A DNA stretch of 64,000 nucleotides from Paraburkholderia ginsengisoli NBRC 100965 (lineage in GTDB: Bacteria > Pseudomonadota > Gammaproteobacteria > Burkholderiales > Burkholderiaceae). The position numbers and the translations under genes were made by a program. A model generated the notes under the pieces. The model saw only the letters and a program-made list of their open reading frames with translations. It was not told the origin of the DNA and searched no databases. The stretch spans positions 558,001 through 622,000 of the forward strand of contig NZ_BBJF01000003.1 in NCBI RefSeq assembly GCF_000739735.1, written 5' to 3'. Positions 1 through 9,350 of the stretch are shown piece by piece (position 1 is the stretch's first letter; every line of letters begins with the position of its first letter).

Positions 1-1989
1 GCATTGTTCCGGTTTGCCGAAGCCGCAGTCGTGGCCTTCGCAGTTCATCAGCACGAAGCGCGTGGCGTTCCACAGCTTGTTGCAGAAGTTGCGGTAGCCT
101 TCGCAGCGCGCGAGGTCGAAGTTGACGTTGCGCCCGAGCGTGGCCATCGACGCCATCGTGAAGCGCAGCGCGTCGGTGCCGAACGCCGGAATACCGTCGG
201 GGAATTCCTTGCGGGTTTTCTTTTCGATCGACGCGGCCTGCTTCGGATTCATCAGTCCGGTGGTGCGCTTGGCGACCAGCGCGTTGAGGTCGATGCCGTC
301 GACGATGTCGATCGGGTCGAGCGTATTGCCCTTGCTCTTCGACATCTTCTGGCCTTCGGCGTCACGCACGAGACCGTGCACGTAGACCGTGTTGAACGGC
401 ACCTTGCCGGTGAAGTGCGTGGTCATCATGACCATGCGTGCGACCCAGAAGAAGATGATGTCGAAGCCGGTGACCAGCACCGACGACGGCATGAAGTGCT
501 TCAGTTCCGGCGTTTCGTTCGGCCAGCCGAGCGACGAGAACGGCACGAGCGCCGACGAGAACCACGTATCGAGCACGTCTTCGTCGCGCTTGAGCGCACC
601 CGTGTAGCCGGCTTCAGTGGCCTTGGCGCGCGCGCCTTCTTCGGTCTTCGCGACGAAGATCTCGCCGTTTTCGCCGTACCACGCGGGAATCTGATGGCCC
701 CACCAGAGTTGGCGCGAGATGCACCAGTCCTGGATGTTTTCGAGCCACTGGTAGTAGGTGGTGGTCCAGTTTTCCGGCACGAACTTGATCTCGCCGCCGC
801 GCACGACGTCGAGCGCGGTTTCGGCGATCGATTTGCCCGGATTGAACGTGCCTTCCGGCGCCGGCTTGCTCATTGCGACGAACCATTGGTCCGTCAGCAT
901 CGGCTCGATCACGACGCCCGTGCGGTCGCCGCGCGGCACCATCAGCTTGTGCGGCTTCACCGATTCGAGCGCGCCGAGCGCTTCGAGGTCGGCCACCACC
1001 TGCTTACGCGCTTCGAAACGGTCGAGGCCGCGGTATTTTTCCGGGGCGTTGTCGTTGATCTTCGCGTCGAGCGTGAGGATTTCGATCATCGGCAGCTTGT
1101 GGCGCTGGCCGACCTGATAGTCGTTGAAGTCGTGCGCGGGCGTGACCTTCACGACGCCGGTGCCGAACTCGCGGTCGACGTAGTCGTCGGCGATGATCGG
1201 CACTTCGCGGCCCGACAGCGGCAGCGTGACCGTCTTGCCAATCAGCTGCGCGTAGCGTTCGTCTTCCGGATGGACCATCACGGCGGTGTCGCCGAGCATG
1301 GTTTCCGGACGCGTGGTGGCGACCGTCAGATGACCGGAGCCGTCGGTGAGCGGGTACTGGATGTGCCACAAGTGGCCGTTTTCTTCCTCGCTGACCACTT
1401 CGAGATCGGACACGGCGGTGAGCAGCACCGGGTCCCAGTTCACGAGGCGCTTGCCGCGATAGATCAGGCCTTGTTCATACAGACGCACGAACACGTCGCG
1501 CACGGCGGCCGACATCTTGTCGTCCATCGTGAAGTACTCGCGCGTCCAGTCGATCGACGCGCCGAGACGGCGCACCTGATTCGTGATGATCGAGCCGGAC
1601 TGCTGCTTCCACTCCCACACGCGTTCGACGAACTTCTCGCGGCCGAGGTCATGGCGCGACACGCCTTGGGCGTCCAGTTGGCGTTCGACGACGATCTGCG
1701 TGGCGATGCCCGCGTGGTCCGTGCCCGGCACCCACAGCGTGTTTTCACCGAGCATACGGTGATAGCGGGTGAGGCCGTCCATGATGGTCTGGTTGAACGC
1801 ATGGCCCATGTGCAGGGTCCCCGTGACGTTCGGCGGCGGCAGCTGGATCGAGAAATCCTTGCGGTTCTCGTCGAAGGAGGGCGCGGCGTACGCGCGCTTT
1901 TCCCATTCCGGGCCCCAGTGGGCTTCGATAGTGTGGGGCTCGAAGCTTTTGGCAAGCGTTGAGGTGGTGTCGCTCGGGGTCTCGCTCAT
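1..1989 (-). CDS. valS: Valyl-tRNA synthetase, C-terminus outside window
   Basis: Class I aminoacyl-tRNA synthetase that charges tRNA-Val with valine in the cytosol. Only the first 663 codons are inside the window; the gene runs off the left edge, so roughly the last 290 residues (anticodon-binding part and C-terminal coiled coil; family length about 950) are not visible. The sequence shows the HMGH signature at residues 60-63, preceded by PPPNVTGTL, and KMSKS at about 548-552, with the long editing insertion between them. The ATG at 1989 gives [17 protein letters not shown] sits about 35 bp upstream. The gene is divergent from uvrD across a strongly structured spacer. The family call is secure. 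Confidence 0.97.
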   Translation of the reverse strand, partial: MSETPSDTTSTLAKSFEPHTIEAHWGPEWEKRAYAAPSFDENRKDFSIQLPPPNVTGTLHMGHAFNQTIMDGLTRYHRMLGENTLWVPGTDHAGIATQIVVERQLDAQGVSRHDLGREKFVERVWEWKQQSGSIITNQVRRLGASIDWTREYFTMDDKMSAAVRDVFVRLYEQGLIYRGKRLVNWDPVLLTAVSDLEVVSEEENGHLWHIQYPLTDGSGHLTVATTRPETMLGDTAVMVHPEDERYAQLIGKTVTLPLSGREVPIIADDYVDREFGTGVVKVTPAHDFNDYQVGQRHKLPMIEILTLDAKINDNAPEKYRGLDRFEARKQVVADLEALGALESVKPHKLMVPRGDRTGVVIEPMLTDQWFVAMSKPAPEGTFNPGKSIAETALDVVRGGEIKFVPENWTTTYYQWLENIQDWCISRQLWWGHQIPAWYGENGEIFVAKTEEGARAKATEAGYTGALKRDEDVLDTWFSSALVPFSSLGWPNETPELKHFMPSSVLVTGFDIIFFWVARMVMMTTHFTGKVPFNTVYVHGLVRDAEGQKMSKSKGNTLDPIDIVDGIDLNALVAKRTTGLMNPKQAASIEKKTRKEFPDGIPAFGTDALRFTMASMATLGRNVNFDLARCEGYRNFCNKLWNATRFVLMNCEGHDCGFGKPEQC

Positions 1990-2023
1990 GTGTCGATCGG
2001 CTGGTGAATGCAAAGAATGCTCG

Positions 2024-2029
2024 ATTATA
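2024..2029 (-). promoter_or_regulatory. Candidate -10 box for valS
   Basis: On the minus strand this reads TATAAT, and the valS ATG is 34 bp further on. No convincing -35 hexamer lies 16-18 bp upstream, where the sequence is a G/C run, so the assignment rests on the -10 match alone. Confidence 0.45.
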
Positions 2030-2046
2030 AGCGGCGCGGGGCGGGG

Positions 2047-2198
2047 GGGGATTTTTGCTCGCGGCCCGGGAATTAAGGCTTTGGGTTTTTTGCGATGTTT
2101 GTTGGCCAACAACACAACACGAACAAACCCCCGTGGAATCAAGGAAAGGCCAACACCCCAGCACCACACCCCCCACCGCGCCGCGAGCAAAAATCCCC
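2047..2198. repeat. 152-bp segment with perfect 19-bp terminal inverted repeats
   Basis: The left arm GGGGATTTTTGCTCGCGGC (2047-2065) is the exact reverse complement of 2180-2198. Between the arms lie a 14-bp palindrome TTGTTGGCCAACAA (2099-2112) and further matching blocks (GGGTTT near 2083, AACAAACCC near 2123). The segment fills the divergent valS/uvrD intergenic region. It could be a small non-autonomous inverted-repeat element, a cruciform-forming control region, or a two-way transcription barrier. No target-site duplication is visible at its ends, and an 8-G run abuts the left arm. Confidence 0.85.
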
Positions 2199-2224
2199 AA
2201 AAAAACCAACCCCCCGCAGGGGCC

Positions 2225-2230
2225 TATAAT
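2225..2230 (+). promoter_or_regulatory. Candidate -10 box for uvrD
   Basis: TATAAT lies 31 bp before the uvrD ATG at 2261. That would give a leader of about 25 nt. The -35 region is A/C-rich and not a consensus match. The box lies just outside the right arm of the inverted-repeat segment. Confidence 0.45.
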
Positions 2231-2260
2231 GACGCACGAACTGCCGCCCCTCCCCAAAAA

Positions 2261-4612
2261 ATGCCCGATCTGCTAGCCAATCTCAACCCCGAACAACACG
2301 CCGCCGTCACACTCCCCAACGAGCCCGCGCTGATTCTCGCGGGTGCGGGCAGCGGCAAAACCCGCGTCCTGATTACGCGTATCGCGTGGCTCATCCAGCA
2401 CGGTCTCGCGTCGCCCGCCACGATTCTGGCGGTGACCTTCACCAACAAGGCCGCCCGCGAAATGATGTCGCGTCTGTCGGCGCTCTTGCCGATCGACACG
2501 CGCGGCATGTGGATCGGCACCTTCCACGGCCTGTGCAACCGCATGCTGCGCGCGCATCATCGCGACGCGGGGCTGCCGGCGACCTTCCAGATTCTCGATA
2601 CCGCGGATCAACTCTCCGCGATCAAGCGTCTGATGAAGGGCCTCAACATCGACGACGAAAAATACCCCGCGAAGAACCTGCAGTACTTCATCAACAACGC
2701 GAAAGAGCAGGGGCTGCGGCCGAAAGACGTTGACGCGACCGACAACTTCAACCGCAAATTTGTCGAGCTCTACGAAGCCTACGATCAGCAATGCCAGCGC
2801 GAAGGCGTGGTCGACTTTCCGGAACTGCTGCTGCGCTGCTACGAACTCCTCGCGCACAATCCGCCGCTGCGCGCGCATTATCAGGCGCGTTTCCGGCACA
2901 TCCTCGTCGACGAGTTCCAGGATACCAACAAGCTGCAATACGCGTGGCTCAAGCTGCTCGCGGGGCAGACCAACTCGATCTTCGCGGTCGGCGACGACGA
3001 CCAGTCCATCTACGCGTTCCGCGGCGCGAACGTCGGCAACATGCGCGACTTCGAGCACGAGTTCAACGTGCGTCACCTGATCAAGCTCGAACAGAATTAC
3101 CGCTCGCACGGCCATATTCTCGATGCCGCGAATCAGCTGATCGCCAACAATTCACGGCGCCTCGGCAAGAATCTGCGCACGGATGCGGGTCATGGCGAAC
3201 CGGTGCGGGTCTACGAGTCCGCGACCGATACGCAGGAAGCCGGCTGGATCGTCGAGGAAATCAAGGCGCTGATCAGCACCGGCACGTCGCGCAGCGAGAT
3301 CGCGATTCTCTATCGCAGCAACGCGCAGTCGCGCACGATCGAACACACGCTCGTCAATGCGGGCATCGCGTATCGCGTGTATGGCGGCCTGCGCTTTTTC
3401 GAGCGCCAGGAAGTCAAGCATGCACTCGCGTATCTGCGCCTGATCGACAACCCGAACGATGACACCGCGTTCGCGCGCGTCGTCAATTTCCCGACGCGCG
3501 GCATCGGCGCGCGTTCGATCGAGCAGCTCGCGGACGCGGCGCGTCTGTACAACTGCTCGATGGCCGCCGCGATTCCGTACGTCGCCGGCAAGGCGGGGTC
3601 GAGCCTCGCGGCCTTCGCGAACCTGATCGGCAAGATGCGCGCGGAAACGGAACGCATGAGCCTGCCGGAAACGGTCGAGTACGTGGTGCGCACGAGCGGT
3701 CTCGCAGATTTTTATCAGAACGAACGCGAAGGTCAGGACCGGCTGGAGAACTTGCAGGAACTGGTCAACGCGGCCGCCGCGTTCGTCAGCGAAGAGGGCT
3801 ACGGGATGGACACGCCCGCGCGCTCGATTCCGCTGCGCCCGGGCGCGACCGCCGCGCCCGAACTGGCGGTCGCCACCGACGATCCGAATACCGTCGTGCT
3901 GGACGCGCCCGGCATCGCCGATCCCGCGCAAAATCCCGACACGATGACGCCGCTCGCCGGCTTCCTGTCGCACGCATCGCTCGAAGCGGGCGACAACCAG
4001 GCGCAAGCCGGCCAGGAAGCGGTGCAACTGATGACGGTTCACGCGGCGAAGGGGCTGGAGTTCACGGCGGTGTTCATCACCGGTCTCGAAGAGGGGCTGT
4101 TCCCGCACGAGAACAGCGCGATGGAATCGGACGGTCTCGAAGAGGAGCGGCGTCTGATGTACGTGGCGATCACGCGCGCGAAGGAGCGGCTGTATCTGTC
4201 GTTCGCGCAGAGTCGGATGCTGCACGGCCAGACGCGCTATAACATCCGTTCGCGCTTCTTCGACGAACTGCCGCAGGAGACGCTGAAGTGGCTCACGCCG
4301 AAGGTCGAGGCGGGCGCGCGCTGGGGCGGCCGCTCCGATAACGCGGGCTATGGGCGCGACTGGTTTGCGCGGCCGGGTTATACGGGGCCCGCGTCGTCGA
4401 CGCCGGCGCCGCTGCCGTCCTTCGCGAACGAGCAGCGCGCGGCGGAGACGGGCTTTCGCGTCGGCCAGCAGGTGTTCCACACGAAGTTCGGCGAAGGCAC
4501 GATCACCGCACTCGAAGGCGGCGGCACCGACGCGAAGGCGCAGGTCAAATTCAAGCGGCACGGCGAGAAGTGGCTGGCGCTCGCGGTCGCGAAATTGCAG
4601 GCGGTGGAATGA
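2261..4612 (+). CDS. uvrD: DNA helicase II, UvrD/Rep superfamily 1
   Basis: ATP-dependent 3'-5' DNA helicase acting in nucleotide excision and mismatch repair. The 783-residue product has a Walker A AGAGSGKT at 27-34, TFTNKAA after it (motif Ia), a DEFQDTN Walker B near 217, QSIYAFRGA (motif III) and TVHAAKGLEF and VAITRAKERL (motifs V and VI) toward the C-terminus. The last 50 residues, with VFHTKFGEGTI and KWLALAVAKL, match the Tudor-like tail of UvrD, which favours UvrD over Rep. The start is the ATG giving MPDLLANLNPEQ. The open frame continues upstream to 1769, but that part overlaps valS and lacks helicase sequence. The stop codon overlaps the mtnN start as ATGA. Confidence 0.93.
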   Translation: MPDLLANLNPEQHAAVTLPNEPALILAGAGSGKTRVLITRIAWLIQHGLASPATILAVTFTNKAAREMMSRLSALLPIDTRGMWIGTFHGLCNRMLRAHHRDAGLPATFQILDTADQLSAIKRLMKGLNIDDEKYPAKNLQYFINNAKEQGLRPKDVDATDNFNRKFVELYEAYDQQCQREGVVDFPELLLRCYELLAHNPPLRAHYQARFRHILVDEFQDTNKLQYAWLKLLAGQTNSIFAVGDDDQSIYAFRGANVGNMRDFEHEFNVRHLIKLEQNYRSHGHILDAANQLIANNSRRLGKNLRTDAGHGEPVRVYESATDTQEAGWIVEEIKALISTGTSRSEIAILYRSNAQSRTIEHTLVNAGIAYRVYGGLRFFERQEVKHALAYLRLIDNPNDDTAFARVVNFPTRGIGARSIEQLADAARLYNCSMAAAIPYVAGKAGSSLAAFANLIGKMRAETERMSLPETVEYVVRTSGLADFYQNEREGQDRLENLQELVNAAAAFVSEEGYGMDTPARSIPLRPGATAAPELAVATDDPNTVVLDAPGIADPAQNPDTMTPLAGFLSHASLEAGDNQAQAGQEAVQLMTVHAAKGLEFTAVFITGLEEGLFPHENSAMESDGLEEERRLMYVAITRAKERLYLSFAQSRMLHGQTRYNIRSRFFDELPQETLKWLTPKVEAGARWGGRSDNAGYGRDWFARPGYTGPASSTPAPLPSFANEQRAAETGFRVGQQVFHTKFGEGTITALEGGGTDAKAQVKFKRHGEKWLALAVAKLQAVE

Positions 4613-5409
4613 GCGGGGGCGTGGGTAGCGGCGGCGCGCCGCTTTCACATCGTCCGCTGGGCATTCTGGCGGCGTTGCCGCAGGAGCTCGGCGATCTGAT
4701 CGAAGCGATGCGCGCGGAGTCCGGCGTGCGCACGATCACGCACGGTCAGCGCGACTATCACCTCGGCACCGTCCACGGTGCGCCGTGCGTCGTGACGCTG
4801 GCGCGCGTCGGCAAGGTCGCGGCGGCCGCCACGGTCAGTGCGCTGATCCATGCGTTCGATGTCGAAGCGGTCGTGTTCACCGGCGTCGCCGGTGGCGTGG
4901 GCACCGAGGTGCGGGTCGGCGATATCGTCGTCGCGGACACGCTGTTGCAGCACGACCTCGACGCATCACCGCTGTTTCCACGTTTCGAAGTGCCGTTGCT
5001 GGGCGTGTCGCGCTTTGCGGCCGACGCCGCATTGGCCGGCCGGCTCGCGGCGGCTTGCGAGCGCTTTGTCGCGGAGGAAGGCGCGGCGTCGGCGGCGCGC
5101 TTCGGCACGCGCGAGCCGCGCGTGCATCGCGGGCTGATCATCAGCGGCGATCAGTTCGTTGCCAGCGCGGCGGGCGTCGCGGCGTTGCGCGACGCGTTGC
5201 CGGATGCGCTCGCCGTCGAGATGGAAGGCGCGGCAATCGCGCAGGTTTGCCATGAGTACGGCGTGCGGTGCGCCGTGGTGCGCACGATTTCGGATACCGC
5301 CGACGATCATGCGCCGGCGTCGTTCGTGTCATTTCTGACGGACATCGCGGGGGCGTATTCGAACGCGATCCTGACGCGATTTCTCGACACGCGGGGCGCG
5401 GCGGTTTGA
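4609..5409 (+). CDS. mtnN: 5'-methylthioadenosine/S-adenosylhomocysteine nucleosidase
   Basis: Cytosolic hydrolase that cleaves adenine from methylthioadenosine and S-adenosylhomocysteine, feeding methionine salvage and removing inhibitors of methyltransferases. The 266-residue protein carries the PNP/UDP phosphorylase fold: GILAALPQE at the N-terminus, VFTGVAGG and VGDIVVAD in the middle, AVEMEGAA near 205 (the glutamate that binds the ribose) and SDTADD near 228 (the catalytic aspartate). It overlaps uvrD by four bases, so the two are probably translationally coupled. At 266 residues it is longer than the E. coli enzyme (232), mainly through a short Gly-rich N-terminus and a central loop. 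Substrate range is inferred from the family. Confidence 0.88.
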   Translation: MSGGVGSGGAPLSHRPLGILAALPQELGDLIEAMRAESGVRTITHGQRDYHLGTVHGAPCVVTLARVGKVAAAATVSALIHAFDVEAVVFTGVAGGVGTEVRVGDIVVADTLLQHDLDASPLFPRFEVPLLGVSRFAADAALAGRLAAACERFVAEEGAASAARFGTREPRVHRGLIISGDQFVASAAGVAALRDALPDALAVEMEGAAIAQVCHEYGVRCAVVRTISDTADDHAPASFVSFLTDIAGAYSNAILTRFLDTRGAAV

Positions 5410-5454
5410 GGTGCGAACGCGGGCGATGAGGCAAGCGCACGCAACCCGCTCACC

Positions 5455-7353
5455 TCACTCCTTCGCCCCCAACGCCTCCCGAACCTGCTGCAACGCAGCC
5501 GGATCTTCGATGGTCGGCAGATCGCCCGGCTCGCGTCCTTCGGCGAGCGCCGCGATCGCACGGCGCAGCAGCTTGCCCGAGCGCGTCTTCGGCAGCATCG
5601 ACACGACCACCACGCGCGCCGGCCGCGCAATCGCGCCGAGCTGTCGTTCGACCGTCGCCGTGAGTTCGGCTTCGAGCCGCGCGCGTTCGCTCGGATCCGC
5701 ATCGGCCTGCGCGCCGCGCAGCACCACGAAGGCCATCGCGGCCTGACCCTTCAGCGCATCCGTCACGCCGACCACCGCGACTTCCGCGACGGCCGCGTGG
5801 CTCGACAACGCTTCCTCAATCTCGCGCGTGCCGAGCCGGTGGCCCGCGACGTTGATCACGTCGTCAGTGCGGCCGAGGATCGTCACGTAGCCGTCTTCGT
5901 CCTGCACGCCCCAGTCGAAAGTCGAATAGACCTGCTGGTTCGGAATGCTCGACCAGTAAGTGCCGACGAAACGATTGGCGTCACCCCACACCGTCGACAT
6001 GCAGCCCGGCGGCAACGGATAGCCGAGCGTGAGCACGCCCTTTTCGCCGACCGCGCAGGGCTCTCCCGTCAGCTCGTTGCGCAACGTCAGATCGAAGCCC
6101 GCCGACGGCACGCCCGGCGAGCCGAGCTTGGTCGGCAATGCTTCGACGCCGCGCGGAATCGCCAGCATCGGCCAGCCGGTCTCGGTCTGCCAGTAGTTGT
6201 CGATCACCGGTTTGCCGAGCGCGTCGGCGATCCATGCGGCGGTCGGCTCGTCGAGTGGCTCGCCGGCGAGGAACAGCGTGCGAAGGCTCGACAGATCGGC
6301 CTTTTTCAGCAGCGCCGGGTCCTGCCGCTTCAGCACGCGCAGCGCGGTCGGCGCGGTGAACATCAGATTGATCTTGTGTTGCTCCACGAGGCGCCACCAG
6401 ATGCCGCCATCGGGACGGATCGGCGTGCCTTCGTACATCACCGTGGTCAGCCCCGCGATCAGCGGCGCGTAGACGATATAGCTATGGCCGACCACCCAGC
6501 CGACGTCCGATGCGGTGAACATCGTGTCGCCCGGCTTGCCCTGAAAGATGTGTTCCATCGATGCCGCGAGCGCGACCGCATAGCCGCCGACGTCGCGTTG
6601 CACGCCCTTCGGTTTGCCGGTCGTGCCCGACGTGTACAGCACATACGAGGGCTCGTTCGATTCGAGCCATTCGCACGGCACGTGCGCGTCGAAGAACTGT
6701 TCGCGCAGCGGCTCGTAGGCGGTCAGGTAATGCGCGTTCAAGCGTTCCGGCGCGAGTTGCCGGTCAATCAGCAGTACGCGCGGCGTCTTGTGCATCGCGC
6801 GCGCGAGCGCTTCATCGATCAGCGGCGCGTAGTCGATCACCTTGCCGCCGCGCGCGCCGGCATCGGCCGTGACGATCAGCACGGGCTTCGCGTCGTCGAT
6901 GCGCGCAGCGAGGTTGGGCGCGGCGAACCCGCCGAATACCACGGAGTGAATCGCGCCGAGGCGTGCGCACGCGAGCATCGCGAACAGCGCTTCCGGGATC
7001 ATCGGCAGATAGAGCAGCACGACGTCGCCGCGCTTGACGCCGAGCGAGCGCATCACCGCGGCCATCCGGTTAATTTCCGCGTGCAGTTCGGCGTAGGTGT
7101 AGCGCCGCTCGATGCCGGTTTCGGTCGACACGTACACCAGCGCGTTCTGCTGCGCGCGTTCGGCGAGGTGCCGGTCCACCGCGTTGTGACACAGATTCGT
7201 CCGGCCGCCGACGAACCAGCGCGCAAACGGCGGGTTCGAACGGTCGAGCACGCTGTCGAACGGCGTGTGCCAGTGAATCCGCTGCGCCTCGTCGCGCCAG
7301 AAAGCCTCGGGGTGCTCGATCGAACGGCGGTGGAAGTCGCGATAGCTGGTCAT
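5455..7353 (-). CDS. prpE: Propionate--CoA ligase
   Basis: AMP-forming ligase that activates propionate to propionyl-CoA ahead of the methylcitrate cycle. The 632-residue protein starts with MTSYRDFHRRSIEHPEAFW, an N-terminus typical of PrpE/acetyl-CoA synthetase. It has the adenylation loop YTSGTTGKPKG near residue 240, YWQTETGWP for the A5 motif and the acylated-lysine region TRSGKLLRR near 594. The ATG at 7353 is preceded by AGAAGGA; an in-frame extension to 7461 has no family sequence. No prpBCD genes are in the window, so it stands alone here. Upstream lie three 11-bp tandem units that may be regulatory. A related short-chain ligase is the alternative. Confidence 0.9.
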   Translation of the reverse strand: MTSYRDFHRRSIEHPEAFWRDEAQRIHWHTPFDSVLDRSNPPFARWFVGGRTNLCHNAVDRHLAERAQQNALVYVSTETGIERRYTYAELHAEINRMAAVMRSLGVKRGDVVLLYLPMIPEALFAMLACARLGAIHSVVFGGFAAPNLAARIDDAKPVLIVTADAGARGGKVIDYAPLIDEALARAMHKTPRVLLIDRQLAPERLNAHYLTAYEPLREQFFDAHVPCEWLESNEPSYVLYTSGTTGKPKGVQRDVGGYAVALAASMEHIFQGKPGDTMFTASDVGWVVGHSYIVYAPLIAGLTTVMYEGTPIRPDGGIWWRLVEQHKINLMFTAPTALRVLKRQDPALLKKADLSSLRTLFLAGEPLDEPTAAWIADALGKPVIDNYWQTETGWPMLAIPRGVEALPTKLGSPGVPSAGFDLTLRNELTGEPCAVGEKGVLTLGYPLPPGCMSTVWGDANRFVGTYWSSIPNQQVYSTFDWGVQDEDGYVTILGRTDDVINVAGHRLGTREIEEALSSHAAVAEVAVVGVTDALKGQAAMAFVVLRGAQADADPSERARLEAELTATVERQLGAIARPARVVVVSMLPKTRSGKLLRRAIAALAEGREPGDLPTIEDPAALQQVREALGAKE

Positions 7354-7648
7354 CTGCGGCGATCCTTCTGCTGCGTGGGTGAACGGAGGTCGGGTCGTGA
7401 GGCCGGTGCGTGGCGCGGGATCGCGCAGGCGTCGCACGAGCATCGCACAAGCATCGCACAAGCATAGAGCACGCGCGGTGCGGCGGACAACGCGGGTTCA
7501 CCATGAGCGAAGAGGCGGCTGTTGAGGAAGTGTGCCGGCTGGGCGGGGACGCAGTCCGGAGCGCGCATTCGGGCGCGCATGCGTCGGCACTCGCATCACG
7601 TTAGCCTACTGCCGCGTGCCCACCATCATCGCCTGCCTCGCAAAATGA
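7354..7648. other. Intergenic region upstream of prpE
   Basis: This stretch has no convincing gene. It holds the prpE ribosome binding site, the 11-bp tandem repeats at 7429-7465, and then unremarkable GC-rich sequence up to the terminator that follows the Fsr-type gene. Short open frames here have no recognisable product. Confidence 0.6.
7429..7465. repeat. 11-bp tandem repeats upstream of prpE
   Basis: The units are GCGTCGCACGA (7429-7439), GCATCGCACAA (7440-7450), GCATCGCACAA (7451-7461), then a partial GCAT. The repeat length of one helical turn and the position about 75-110 bp upstream of the prpE start fit a set of phased activator sites. This function is inference. Polymerase slippage in GC-rich DNA is the alternative. 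Confidence 0.75.
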
Positions 7649-7670
7649 AAAAGGCGCCGCAGCGCCTTTT
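7649..7670 (-). terminator. Rho-independent terminator after the Fsr-type gene
   Basis: A 9-bp stem (AAAAGGCGC paired with GCGCCTTTT) closes on a four-base loop. Read on the minus strand it is followed by a run of T, so it fits termination of the exporter gene ending at 7697. Confidence 0.8.
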
Positions 7671-7696
7671 CCCCAATCAACTCGCAATTCGACCCA

Positions 7697-8956
7697 TCAG
7701 GCTTTCGCGCGCTTGCCCTCGACATCCGGCAACAGCACCGTCAGCACGCCGATCAGCGGCAGGAACGAGCAGACCTTGTAGACGAACGCGATACTGGTCG
7801 CATCGGCCAGCTGTCCGAGCACCGCCGCGCCGATACCGCCGAGTCCGAACGCGAAACCGAAGAACAGCCCCGCGACCATCCCCACCTTGCCGGGGATCAA
7901 CTCCTGCGCATAGACGAGGATCGCCGAGAACGCCGAGGCCAGCACCACGCCGATGATCACCGTCAGCACGCCGGTCCAGAACAGGTTCGCGTACGGCAGC
8001 AGCAGCGTGAACGGCGCGACGCCCAGAATCGACACCCAGATCACATACTTGCGGCCAATCTTGTCGCCGATCGGCCCGCCGATCACCGTGCCCGCCGCGA
8101 CCGCCGCGAGGAACACGAACAGATGGATCTGCGCGGCCTGCACCGACAGATGGAACTTGTCGATCAGATAGAACGTGAAATAGCTGTTGATGCTGGCGAG
8201 GTAGAAGTACTTCGAGAACACCAGCAGGATCAGCACGCCCATCGCGAGCATCACCTGATTGCGCGACAGCGTTGCGTGAGCCGAGTTGCTGCGCGCCTTC
8301 TTCACCGACGGATGCTGCTTGTACCACCGGCCAATCCGCGTGAGCACGACGATTGCGACCAGTGCCGCCGCCGAAAACCACGCGATGCTGCGCTGTCCAT
8401 GCGGAATCACGATCAGCGCGGCGAGCAACGGCCCGAGCGACGAGCCCGCGTTGCCGCCGACCTGGAACAGCGACTGCGCGAGCCCATGACGGCCGCCCGA
8501 CGCCATGCGCGCGACCCGCGACGATTCCGGGTGGAACACCGACGACCCGCAGCCGACCAGCGCCGCCGCGACCAGCAGCACGCCGAAGCTCGGCGCGACC
8601 GACATCAGCAGCAGGCCCGCGAGCGTGAAGCCCATGCCGACGGGCAGCGAATACGGCTTGGGATGCTTGTCGGTGTACGCGCCGACGAGCGGCTGCAGCA
8701 GCGACGCGGTGATCTGGTAGGTCAGCGTGATCAGCCCGATCTGACCGAACGACAACGAGAAGTTGTCCTTCAGCATCGGGTAGATCGCGAGGATCAACGA
8801 CTGGATCATGTCGTTCAGCAGGTGCGAAAAGCTGATCGCACCGAGCACGGAGTAGACCGTGCGCTGGACCTTGGCGGCCGGTTGCGCGGCTGCGGCAGGG
8901 GTGCCGCTCGTGGCCGGCGCGCCGGTGAGGGCGCTTTTATCGAGGCTCGTTTCCAT
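7697..8956 (-). CDS. fsr: MFS exporter, fosmidomycin-resistance (Fsr) type
   Basis: Inner-membrane major facilitator exporter. The 419-residue protein has about twelve hydrophobic segments after a 30-residue Ala/Pro-rich N-terminus. Strong Fsr-type signatures are FSHLLNDMIQSLILAIYPM, LTYQITASLLQPLVG, YTDKHPKPYSLPVGM and SSVFHPESSRVARMASGG. Members of this family export drugs such as fosmidomycin; the natural substrate is unknown. The ATG at 8956 lacks a strong Shine-Dalgarno. It is a single gene with its own terminator and shares no operon with prpE. Confidence 0.85.
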   Translation of the reverse strand: METSLDKSALTGAPATSGTPAAAAQPAAKVQRTVYSVLGAISFSHLLNDMIQSLILAIYPMLKDNFSLSFGQIGLITLTYQITASLLQPLVGAYTDKHPKPYSLPVGMGFTLAGLLLMSVAPSFGVLLVAAALVGCGSSVFHPESSRVARMASGGRHGLAQSLFQVGGNAGSSLGPLLAALIVIPHGQRSIAWFSAAALVAIVVLTRIGRWYKQHPSVKKARSNSAHATLSRNQVMLAMGVLILLVFSKYFYLASINSYFTFYLIDKFHLSVQAAQIHLFVFLAAVAAGTVIGGPIGDKIGRKYVIWVSILGVAPFTLLLPYANLFWTGVLTVIIGVVLASAFSAILVYAQELIPGKVGMVAGLFFGFAFGLGGIGAAVLGQLADATSIAFVYKVCSFLPLIGVLTVLLPDVEGKRAKA

Positions 8957-9350
8957 ACGCTAGATGAGAGAAGAAAAGTGGTGAATCAGATTGCGAAGGC
9001 GGCCGACGGATCGCGAGTCTGGAGCTTGCTGCTGCGGCATTTCGACGCGATTACCGGCGTTTTCAGTCGTTGATCGAAGTTTAATGTGGCTTGAGCGAAT
9101 TGTAAGGACAACTTTTGTCGCGAATCGGACATGGGGTCGGATGAATCCGATTGTCGCCGTGTCTCGACGCACGCGGCGCCGCAGACGTCTGATAAAAGCA
9201 GCCCGGCGATTTTTGGCCATGTATAAAACGGGCGCGGACGCGCAGCTTACGAGGCGGCGCGTCGAGGACCGGGCGATACGCGGCCGGCATGCGCGAGCGG
9301 CGTTAAAGATCGCAGGCGCGGCTGCCGTCAACCCGGAGAGATAAGCAGCA
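8957..9350. other. Divergent intergenic region between the exporter and the chemoreceptor
   Basis: No gene is supported here. The stretch must hold both promoters. A 7-bp inverted repeat (AATCGGA at 9123-9129, TCCGATT at 9146-9152) could form a hairpin or an operator. I looked for a flagellar sigma-28 promoter in front of the chemoreceptor and did not find a convincing one. Confidence 0.5.

Noticed and set aside
4..1962. Long plus-strand open frame opposite valS
   Set aside because: It lies wholly antisense to valS, has an Arg/His/Val-biased composition typical of the GC-rich shadow frame, and contains no domain.
1769..2260. Upstream extension of uvrD
   Set aside because: It overlaps valS and the inverted-repeat region and precedes the helicase N-terminus MPDLLANLNPEQ; a TATAAT lies just before the chosen ATG.
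9150..9350. Sigma-28 promoter for the chemoreceptor
   Set aside because: TAAA and GCCGAT-like pieces are present near 9190 but with wrong spacing.
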